Shown: positions 44,957-53,078 of the stretch, piece after piece
Position numbering within the stretch: the first letter of the stretch is position 1
How the letters are laid out: each line of letters begins with the position of its first letter
Assembly: GCA_029565685.1 (NCBI GenBank)
Contig: JAKQNR010000006.1
Coordinates: forward strand, 248,001-312,000
Reading direction: 5' to 3'
DNA length: 64,000 nucleotides
Source of the DNA: a bacterium
GTDB taxonomy: Bacteria > Zhuqueibacterota > Zhuqueibacteria > Residuimicrobiales > Residuimicrobiaceae
Made by a program: the position numbers and the translations under genes
Notes under the pieces: generated by a model
The model's database searches: none
Told to the model about the DNA's origin: nothing
Seen by the model: only the letters and a program-made list of their open reading frames with translations

Positions 44957-46765
44957 TCAAATCCCTGAAGGATAGACGATATTGAACACCGCCATATAAT
45001 CGAACAGGTCGATGTCGCCGTCGTGATCCATATCGCCGGCCATCAGTTCATCGCCGGTGGGCGCACGCCGTTTCAGCACCAAGTCGCGCATAACATTTAG
45101 GTCGTCGGCATTCACAACACCGTCAATGCCGGTCACATTGCCCATCCGGACATAGTAAAAATTACCGCTCACCAGCTGCGGCGAGACAAGCTTGCCGTTG
45201 GCGTCGCTGATGGTCACGTTCTCCAGCGTCATGGTCGAATGGGTGCCGACTGTGGCGCTGCCGTCGGTCGCGTAATTGATCTGAGCGATGACGCCATTGC
45301 CGGTGGGGATCACCTGGCCGGACATGTGCACCATGGCCACACGCAGCCGGGTGCGGGTTTCGTTGGAGCTGACGGTGAACCCGGAGGCGCGGCCGACGGC
45401 GTTCACCCGCTCGGCAGTCAGGTAATTGGCGTTATCCACCAGATCGAAAAAGATGCCGCGAATGTTGATCTGGTTGTTCATCCACAGATAGACCACGTTG
45501 CCGGTGGTGCCCACGCCGCCGCTGGCGTCGGCCACAGTCAGCTTGGCGTACGCCGAGATGCTGAAATAGGCGTCGTTCTCATCGGATTCGAGGATCTCCG
45601 CCGGATCGCTGACTTTTATTTTGGCGGTCTCGGTGAATTGAGCGGGCACGGTCCATTCATAAGTGCCGTCGTTGGCTGTGCTGCTGGTGATGTCGGTCCA
45701 GGGATCGATATCGCGAATGCGGTAGCGAATGCGCACATTGGCGGAAGTGAAACCCGACCAGGTGATGTTGCGCGCCGTGTTGGCGATCCAGATCTCTCCG
45801 CCGTTGGGCGCTGTCACCGTGGGAATCTGCGCCTGGCCGATGGTAAAGTTGCTGTTGCTGACATCCCGGGGCGTGGTGTTCGTAGCGCTGGAAACGCGTA
45901 TCCGGCAGCTGTTTTTTGGCAGCGTCGGAAAAGTCGTGACCGTCCAATCATAGGTGCCGGTGTTGGGCGCCGAGGCGGCGATCACAGTAGAAAAAGTGGA
46001 GCCTCCATCTGTAGACAGCTCGATGGCCACATTGTCGGTGAAATTGGTGGACGTCCAGGTGATGTTGTGATGCGAGCCCGCATACCAGGTCTCTCCGCCG
46101 TTGGGCGAGGTGACGGTAAGCGTGGAGGTCGTCGACATGGTGACCGTAAAGTTATCTATATTATTGGTCCGGCTGCCGTAGAGAATCACGCCGCTGTACA
46201 GCGTGGAAGCGTTGCCATACCGTTTCGCGGCGTCCGTCAGGCGCGCATCAAAGACATTATTGATATAAAAATCGAAATGATGTCCGCTCGCATCGGTGGA
46301 GGGGATGACTTTGATGGTGCTGCCCGGCGCCGGATTCGCCTGGGTCGGCGTTGCAGAGAACAACGAAGTGGCGCGGTCCATCACGCCGTTGATCACCGGA
46401 TGCAGATCCAGAGTGCCATAGCGACGCATCACCGCGTAACCGTTGGCGGTCACAGATTGAGCATCCAGATAAAGGGCGATGGCGCCTGAATTGGCGCCTT
46501 CGGTATCGCACAAGGGCGATGCGGCCCAGGTAAAAGCCACTGAGGTGGGGTTCGCCACAGCGTTGTATACGGCTAGATAACCCCATGAAGCGGTGGTGGC
46601 GCTGTTGTCCAGCGTATTGCTCACCAGCACATACTCGGGATCAGCCGTCCAATTGCTTCCCAGGCTTGTCCGGTTGAAATCATCCACCGTCTGCGCCGAC
46701 AACGGAACGCTGAGCAGGGCGGCGATCATCACGAACAAAAGGGGGATCATTCCTTTGTATCTCAT
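44957..46765 (-). CDS. Secreted multidomain protein: Ig-like/Kre9-like PNGGE repeats, cohesin-like domain, C-terminal dockerin-like EF-hand region
   Basis: TVTSPNGGETWYAGSHHNITWTS and VTAPNGGEIWIANTARNITWSG repeats; C-term GIDGVVNADDLNVMRDLVLKRRAPTGDELMAGDMDHDGDIDLFDYMAVFNIVYPSGI. Confidence 0.8.
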   Translation of the reverse strand: MRYKGMIPLLFVMIAALLSVPLSAQTVDDFNRTSLGSNWTADPEYVLVSNTLDNSATTASWGYLAVYNAVANPTSVAFTWAASPLCDTEGANSGAIALYLDAQSVTANGYAVMRRYGTLDLHPVINGVMDRATSLFSATPTQANPAPGSTIKVIPSTDASGHHFDFYINNVFDARLTDAAKRYGNASTLYSGVILYGSRTNNIDNFTVTMSTTSTLTVTSPNGGETWYAGSHHNITWTSTNFTDNVAIELSTDGGSTFSTVIAASAPNTGTYDWTVTTFPTLPKNSCRIRVSSATNTTPRDVSNSNFTIGQAQIPTVTAPNGGEIWIANTARNITWSGFTSANVRIRYRIRDIDPWTDITSSTANDGTYEWTVPAQFTETAKIKVSDPAEILESDENDAYFSISAYAKLTVADASGGVGTTGNVVYLWMNNQINIRGIFFDLVDNANYLTAERVNAVGRASGFTVSSNETRTRLRVAMVHMSGQVIPTGNGVIAQINYATDGSATVGTHSTMTLENVTISDANGKLVSPQLVSGNFYYVRMGNVTGIDGVVNADDLNVMRDLVLKRRAPTGDELMAGDMDHDGDIDLFDYMAVFNIVYPSGI

Positions 46766-46838
46766 TTTTATTTCCTCACGCTAATGGTCGTTTCGTTCAT
46801 TGAATGAGTTCGTTTGCTGCCGAATCCTACACGGCGAA

Positions 46839-48284
46839 CTATTTCATCACCGCCATTTTTTTAGTTAGAATTACATCGCCGGCGATCAGTTTGTAGAAAT
46901 AGATGCCGGAAGCGACATAGCGGCCCGCATCATCCCGGCCGTTCCATACAATGGTATAGCGGCCGGCGCTGCGTTGTCTGTCCTCCAGGGTGCGCACCAG
47001 GCGGCCCTGAGTGTTGTACACCAGCACTCGAGTGCGCAGCGCATTCTGCACCGAAGCGGGTATCTCATAGCGGATGGTGGTGGACATATTGAACGGATTG
47101 GGAGAATTCTGCGCCAGCGAATAGGAATCCGGCGCCTGAAGTTCCATGGCGTTGGACCGCGCATAGATCGTCTCCATGCGGCTGGCCGCCTCAGAGCCCG
47201 CCTGGGCGTGTTTGATCTCGATGCTGGTTGCCTCTGTCTGCTGCTGCAGCAGATTCACCGGCAGCGTCAGCAATTCGCCTTCGCCGGCCGGCATCGGCTT
47301 GCCGTCTGTGCTGCATAGGATCACGTGCAGTTCATCGCCGCGCAGCGCCGACTGCATGGTCATGTTCTTGCTGAGCAGGGTCTTTTTCGGCGGCGCCAGC
47401 TGGTAGCGCGCCGCATCGGTCTTGAACACCAGTTCGATGCCGCTGATCGGCGCTGAAGCACGATAATAAATCGGCACATCCAGTTCGCCGACATAATTTT
47501 GCGGCAGATCCACCACCTCGAGACGGACGCTGCCTGCCGAAGGCGAAGAGGCGGCCGGCGGCGCGGCGGCCTTTGAAGTGGCGACCACCATATCCAGTAA
47601 AATGCTGATGTCGATGATATCGATCAAACCATCGCCGATGATCGCGGGATTGCTGGGATTGGGACTTAGGTCTCCGGCCCATAGCTCATACTCTGTCGCC
47701 GGAGGGGCGACGCCGAGGGCGATGTCGATCAACCGCAGAACGTCGAACAGGTCGACGGCCATAGACTCATCGTATTTGACGTCTCCTTTGGTGCCGAACC
47801 AGAAATGGCCCGCTTTGGTCCTTACCGTCACCGCTTGATTGCTGACATTGGCTGCGGTGACGGAATCGAGCGAGACCGTGGCTTTGGTGCCGCCCGGCGT
47901 GTTGTTCTTTACTGACACAATCACTTGCAAGATAGCCGTGGAATCCGGTATTAAAGCAGGGGTACTGGCATTGGTCGGCACCAGCAGAATTCGTGCGCCC
48001 TTGGCGATCGGCTCCATGGCCACGGTGTAGGCGCCGGCTCTGAGGATCGGGTTCACCGCGGTGATGATCAGCGAATCGGGATTCGCCTGCAACCGAAAGG
48101 CCAACGCTCGCAGCGTAGTGGCGTTCTTCAGCGTGATGGGAATGACATACCCGCCTATCCCCGGCCAGCCGCTGCTGTTCTCAACTTTCAGGGTATCGCC
48201 GGTCAAAGCCGGCGCCTCCGGCGCCAGCAGAGCGAGCAACACCAAAGCCAATACGATAACAAGGCTTTTGGATAAATGCTTCAT
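46839..48284 (-). CDS. Secreted protein: cohesin-like, dockerin-like, second cohesin-like, FlgD/T9SS-type C-terminal domain
   Basis: GDVKYDESMAVDLFDVLRLIDIALG...AGDLSPNPSNPAIIGDGLIDIIDISILLDMVV; SLAQNSPNPFNMSTTIRYEIP...VLVYNTQGRLVRTLEDRQRSAGRYTIVWNGRDDAGRYVASGIYFYKLIAG. Confidence 0.82.
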   Translation of the reverse strand: MKHLSKSLVIVLALVLLALLAPEAPALTGDTLKVENSSGWPGIGGYVIPITLKNATTLRALAFRLQANPDSLIITAVNPILRAGAYTVAMEPIAKGARILLVPTNASTPALIPDSTAILQVIVSVKNNTPGGTKATVSLDSVTAANVSNQAVTVRTKAGHFWFGTKGDVKYDESMAVDLFDVLRLIDIALGVAPPATEYELWAGDLSPNPSNPAIIGDGLIDIIDISILLDMVVATSKAAAPPAASSPSAGSVRLEVVDLPQNYVGELDVPIYYRASAPISGIELVFKTDAARYQLAPPKKTLLSKNMTMQSALRGDELHVILCSTDGKPMPAGEGELLTLPVNLLQQQTEATSIEIKHAQAGSEAASRMETIYARSNAMELQAPDSYSLAQNSPNPFNMSTTIRYEIPASVQNALRTRVLVYNTQGRLVRTLEDRQRSAGRYTIVWNGRDDAGRYVASGIYFYKLIAGDVILTKKMAVMK

Positions 48285-48711
48285 CACTTCCTCCCTAACT
48301 ATGGTGTGATAGATTGTCTCTAGTTGAAACGATTGCTCAGCACAATACAAAACAGTCACAACTTGCCGCCTCCCAACCACCTCCTTCAGCGGTTGCTTCA
48401 GGTTTCGGCCTGCGAAAGCGATATCATTATTTTAATATTTTTATTAGCATTAAAAAGACCATTCGACGACGCTCCAGCCGGCCTGACCTACGATTGACCG
48501 GTTGACTGTCGGACTGTTTCTCTTCACATCTTCTTTTTTGCAACTAGCATGCCAACAAAGGGATTGCTGTTGATAAATATCACATCTGTGTTTTTCCTTG
48601 GATGCATACCATTTTTTCATTAATTTATATGAATTATTGACGTCGCAGACTCGAATCGAACTGCTCGTCGAGCGGTGTTTACCATTTAAGAAAGGCGGTT
48701 TTACCATCACC

Positions 48712-51270
48712 ATGTTCACCTTGCGCACCTTTAAAGTTGTCCCCTCCCTGCCTGCTGAGCTGGCCTGTTTGCGCGAGCTCGCCTATAACCTGTACTGGAC
48801 CTGGGATCATGATGTCCGTTCGCTGTTTCGCCGGCTCGATCGCGATCTGTGGGAAGAAACCAGACACAACCCCATTCTGCTGCTGGGCAGCATCGATCAG
48901 AAAAAGCTCGAGATCCGTGCAAGCGATGAGGGCTATCTCTCTCACCTGAACCGGGCCAAAGAGACTCTGCATTCCTATCTCACCCGTAAAACCTGGTTTC
49001 AGGAAAAACACAGCCAAGTCGCCGGCTTTCAGGTCGCTTACTTTTCCATGGAATACGGCATCACTGAGGGGTTGCCCACCTATTCCGGAGGCCTTGGAGT
49101 GCTTGCAGCAGATCATCTAAAGTCCGCCAGCGATCTCGGCATTCCCCTGGTTGCCGTAGGCCTGCTCTATCAGCAGGGATATTTCAATCAGTACCTGAGC
49201 AAAGATGGATGGCAGCAGGAGCTCTATCCGGACAACGACTTTTATAACATGCCGATCAGGCTGGTGCGTGATGATCAGGGCCAGATCCAGAAAATATCCG
49301 TTCCGATTCAGGACCGCGAAGTCAGAGCGCAAATCTGGCTGGCGCAGGTGGGCAGAGTGCCGCTCTATCTATTAGACACCAATCTGCCGGAGAACAGCGT
49401 TTCCGATCAGGATATCACAGACCAGCTGTATGGCGGCGACAACGATATGCGCATCAAACAAGAGATCGTACTCGGCATCGGCGGATTGCGTGCTTTGGAA
49501 AAATTGGGCATCCGCCCCAGTGTGTGCCACATGAACGAAGGCCACTCGGCCTTTATGGCGCTGGAGCGTGCGCGTACGCTGATGCAGGAAAGAGGCGTTA
49601 ACTTTGCCGAAGCGCAGGAGGCCACCCGTTCGAGCAATCTGTTCACCAGCCACACACCGGTGCCGGCCGGCATTGATGAATTCGATCCCGGACTGATCGA
49701 CAATTATCTCGGCGGCTATTTAAACGCCCTGCAGCTTAGCCGCCAGCAGATTCATCACCTGGGCGGAGTCGACCGGCCCGAGACCGGCGGCAAGTTCAAC
49801 ATGGCCATCTTTGCCATCAACATGTCCGGCGGCATCAACGGCGTCAGCCGTCTGCACGGCAAGGTGGCGCGCAGAATGTGGAACTATCTCTGGCCCGCAC
49901 TGCCGGAGGAGGAGGTGCCCATCGGTCATGTCACCAACGGCATCCACATTCCCACGTGGATATCCGAAGACATGGCTGAGCTGTACGACCGCTACCTCGG
50001 ACCGCGGTGGAAACAAGATCCGGCCAATGAAAAAGTGTGGCAGAGCGTTCAATCCATTCCCGTTGAAGAGTTGTGGCGCACCCATGAACGCCGGCGGGAA
50101 AGGCTGGTGGCCTTTGCGCGCCAACGGCTGGCTCAGCAATTGGAGAACGCAGGCGCCAATCCCGGAGAGATCGCCGCGGCTAAGGAGGTGCTGGATCCGG
50201 AGGCGCTCACCATCGGATTCGCCCGACGGTTTGCCGAATACAAGCGCGCCAAATTGCTCTTCTATGATCTGGAACGGATCAGTCGAATCGTCAACAATAA
50301 AGAACGGCCGGTTCAGATCATCATCGCCGGCAAATCACACCCGCGCGACAACAACGGCAAAGCCATCATCCGCGACATCATCAACATTCTGCGCCGAGAG
50401 GAGTTTCGCCATCGCGTGGTCTTTCTCGAAGACTATGACATGGAGGTCGCGTCCTACATGCTGCAGGGCGTGGACGTCTGGCTCAACACCCCCCGGCGTC
50501 CCCGGGAGGCCAGCGGCACCAGCGGCATGAAGGCCGGCGTCAACGGCGTCCTCAATTTGAGTGTGCTCGACGGATGGTGGGATGAAGCGTTCCGCAACAC
50601 CGTGGGGTGGTCGATCGGCCGCGGGGAAGAGTATCCTAACAGTGAACAGCAGGACAAGCACGAGGCGGAATCTCTCTACTATGTACTCGAGCATGATATC
50701 GTGCCGCTGTTTTATGCCGGCAACAACGGTCTGCCGCGTGAGTGGATCCGCATGATGAAATCGAGCATTCAGGCCAACAGCCCGCTCTTTAACACACATC
50801 GCATGGTGATCGACTATTTCACTCAGTACTATTCGCCGGCGTCGCAACGTTGCGCACACTTTACCGAAGGCAGCCTGCAGGCGGCTAAAACGCTGGCCAA
50901 ATGGAAAGAACGCATTCGGCAGCACTGGGAAAAAATCCGCATTCTCACTATCCAAGCGGAAAACGGCCGCGAACTCAAGGTGGGCGAAACCTATCCCATC
51001 AAAGCGCTGGTAGCCATCGACGGTTTGAAACCAGAGGAGTTGCGTGTGGAGGTGTACTATGGCCCCCTGGACGCAGATGGCCGTATTCTCCACGGTCAGT
51101 GTGTGAGCATGACGCAGGAAAAAAAGGAGGGCAACGGCCAGTATCTGTACAACGCGTCCATCCCATGCGATACGACCGGCCAACAAGGCTTTTCCATCCG
51201 CATCACTCCCACCCATCCGGACATGGCCTTCCAGCATGAGACCGGTTTAATCACCTGGTACCGTGAGTAA
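48712..51270 (+). CDS. glgP: Alpha-glucan (glycogen) phosphorylase, GT35 with DUF3417-type N-terminus
   Basis: SMEYGITEGLPTYSGGLGVLAADHLKSASDLGIPLVAVGLLYQQGYF; PLP region EASGTSGMKAGVNGVLNLSVLDGWWDE. Confidence 0.96.
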   Translation: MFTLRTFKVVPSLPAELACLRELAYNLYWTWDHDVRSLFRRLDRDLWEETRHNPILLLGSIDQKKLEIRASDEGYLSHLNRAKETLHSYLTRKTWFQEKHSQVAGFQVAYFSMEYGITEGLPTYSGGLGVLAADHLKSASDLGIPLVAVGLLYQQGYFNQYLSKDGWQQELYPDNDFYNMPIRLVRDDQGQIQKISVPIQDREVRAQIWLAQVGRVPLYLLDTNLPENSVSDQDITDQLYGGDNDMRIKQEIVLGIGGLRALEKLGIRPSVCHMNEGHSAFMALERARTLMQERGVNFAEAQEATRSSNLFTSHTPVPAGIDEFDPGLIDNYLGGYLNALQLSRQQIHHLGGVDRPETGGKFNMAIFAINMSGGINGVSRLHGKVARRMWNYLWPALPEEEVPIGHVTNGIHIPTWISEDMAELYDRYLGPRWKQDPANEKVWQSVQSIPVEELWRTHERRRERLVAFARQRLAQQLENAGANPGEIAAAKEVLDPEALTIGFARRFAEYKRAKLLFYDLERISRIVNNKERPVQIIIAGKSHPRDNNGKAIIRDIINILRREEFRHRVVFLEDYDMEVASYMLQGVDVWLNTPRRPREASGTSGMKAGVNGVLNLSVLDGWWDEAFRNTVGWSIGRGEEYPNSEQQDKHEAESLYYVLEHDIVPLFYAGNNGLPREWIRMMKSSIQANSPLFNTHRMVIDYFTQYYSPASQRCAHFTEGSLQAAKTLAKWKERIRQHWEKIRILTIQAENGRELKVGETYPIKALVAIDGLKPEELRVEVYYGPLDADGRILHGQCVSMTQEKKEGNGQYLYNASIPCDTTGQQGFSIRITPTHPDMAFQHETGLITWYRE

Positions 51271-51278
51271 TTCAGAAA

Positions 51279-51310
51279 GGGGGTGCGGCCAGCGCACCCC
51301 CTTTTTTTTT
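51279..51310 (+). terminator. Rho-independent terminator after glgP
   Basis: GGGGGTGCG-GCCAG-CGCACCCCC followed by nine T. Confidence 0.92.
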
Positions 51311-51606
51311 CTAAAAATCCTTGATTTTCTATTTTTAATTTCGTACATACTTGCGTCGGTTCAGCAACACACCAGCTGCTCCGATCCAGCATCGGCATCC
51401 TAGCCAGACATCGGGACGGGACGACGGGAGGCGGCACGCAAAAGCATCGCTTCAGAGTCTGTCCATCTTATCCATCATTGAAGTGAATCACATCCACCCA
51501 TCGCACCGTGTTGACAGGGGTTCTAACACCCGATCTCAACCACTGTTACGGCACTCTGGGGACAATCCCATCGAGCAGTCCAATCAAGGAAACCAGGAGT
51601 CCGCTC

Positions 51607-52194
51607 ATGAAGGGACATGGCCGTATCTTTGCCGTGCTATGCTGTGCGCTCGCAACTCAAGTCGCCGTGTCAGGTGATTTATACTCCTCACAGGTCGTGT
51701 TGTCGAAAAAAAACCCTCGCGGGAGCTGCTCGCTTGGCCGGCAGGCGTCGATGGGCAGCTTTTTTCTCCCCTGGCTGGTCTATCAGGTAAAGAGCAAAAT
51801 CAACACGTCCGGTTCCGACTCATCGATCCCCATCGCAGCTGCGGGCATGGTGCATCCTCCAGCCGCGCACGCAACCCCAGCGCCGGCCTCGGCTCAGACC
51901 ACACCGGTTAGGGACCGCGAGCAGGCGTCCGGCAAACAGCTGCTCGTTCACAGCCACAGCGATCCGTTCCACAACAAAACCTATTGGTCCTGGTACCTCG
52001 GCCAGGAAGGCGTGGTGAGCATCACGGTGTTTGACGCAGTGGGAAAAAGGATCACCGGTCCGTTGCTCAAGCATAAATCGCCAGGACGTCATCATATCAT
52101 GTGGGATGCAGGGCAGTCGCCGAACGGCGTTTACATCTGTTTGATAGAGACCCAAGAAAAATCCGCTCTCATCAAATTCCCTCTTGTGCGCTAA
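51607..52194 (+). CDS. Small secreted protein with degenerate FlgD/T9SS-like C-terminal domain
   Basis: Hydrophobic N-term GRIFAVLCCALATQVAVSG; SWYLGQEGVVSITVFDAVGKRITGPLLKHKSPGRHHIMWDAGQSPNGVYICLIETQ. Confidence 0.6.
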   Translation: MKGHGRIFAVLCCALATQVAVSGDLYSSQVVLSKKNPRGSCSLGRQASMGSFFLPWLVYQVKSKINTSGSDSSIPIAAAGMVHPPAAHATPAPASAQTTPVRDREQASGKQLLVHSHSDPFHNKTYWSWYLGQEGVVSITVFDAVGKRITGPLLKHKSPGRHHIMWDAGQSPNGVYICLIETQEKSALIKFPLVR

Positions 52195-52260
52195 GTTGCA
52201 GCGCGGCATTCACCGGCGTCGGCGCCTGTCGGCTTGGATGACAACCCCTCACACTCCGGC

Positions 52261-53028
52261 TCACCCGGTGATCGAATACCCGCCATCGATGACAATCGTC
52301 TGTCCCTGAATCTGTGCGCTCAATCCACTGCAGAGAAAAAGCACCGCATCCGCCACGTCCTCCGGCGTCGTCAACCGGCCTGTGGGCGTCCGCTCAGCGG
52401 AATGGTTGAGCAGCTGTTCCCGGTTGGGAAAGTGGCTCAAGGCATCGGTGTCGACCACACCGGCTGACACGGCGTTGACGCTGATTTTTTTCGGCGCCAG
52501 CTCCAGCGCCAGATGGCGGACGAGCGATTCCAGAGCGGCCTTGGAAGCGCCCACAGCCGCATAATTGGGAATGGCGCGCACGGAGCCAAGGCTGGAGACG
52601 GCGATGATATGACCGCCCCTTTCGCCCATCAACGGCACAGTGTGCTGGGTCAGCGGCAACAGTGTGCCGGCGTTGATATCCATGGTCCAGTGCCAATGTT
52701 TTTCAGTCAGCTCCAAGGCGGGCTTGAGAACGCCGGAGGCTGCATTGGAGACAAGAATGTCCAGCCGGCCATATTCCTTTTTGATTTCTTCGACCATCTC
52801 CTCGATGGCCTCATGCTCCCCCACATTGGCGCGGATGGCCAGGGCTTGCCGACCCAGGGCACGAATGGCGGCCACGGTCTCTTCAGCCGCGGTGCGCTGG
52901 CGCAGATAATTGATCGCCACGTTGGCGCCGGCTTGGGCCAACCGCAGAGCGATGGCGCGGCCGATGCCGCGCGAACCGCCAGTCACCAGCGCGACCTGGC
53001 CCTGTAAATTGATCTCAATGGACGACAT
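52261..53028 (-). CDS. fabL: SDR-family oxidoreductase, FabL-like enoyl-ACP reductase
   Basis: VALVTGGSRGIGRAIALRLA; NAASGVLKPALELTEKHWHWTMDINA; ISVNAVSAGVVDTDALSHFPNREQLL; GQTIVIDGGYSI, closely resembling B. subtilis FabL motifs as recalled. Confidence 0.82.
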   Translation of the reverse strand: MSSIEINLQGQVALVTGGSRGIGRAIALRLAQAGANVAINYLRQRTAAEETVAAIRALGRQALAIRANVGEHEAIEEMVEEIKKEYGRLDILVSNAASGVLKPALELTEKHWHWTMDINAGTLLPLTQHTVPLMGERGGHIIAVSSLGSVRAIPNYAAVGASKAALESLVRHLALELAPKKISVNAVSAGVVDTDALSHFPNREQLLNHSAERTPTGRLTTPEDVADAVLFLCSGLSAQIQGQTIVIDGGYSITG

Positions 53029-53078
53029 GATTTTCTCCTACATAGAACGTCACTAATCGTTTCCTTCTCATAATAAAA

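Noticed and set aside
45239-46489. 416-aa plus-strand ORF antisense to the PNGGE/dockerin gene
   Set aside because: Gly/His/Arg-rich antisense artefact without domain signal.
48645-48680. T-loop-like string (minus strand GTTCGATTCGAGTC) suggesting a tRNA or att remnant
   Set aside because: No matching T-stem, acceptor stem or anticodon arm could be folded around it; likely coincidence.
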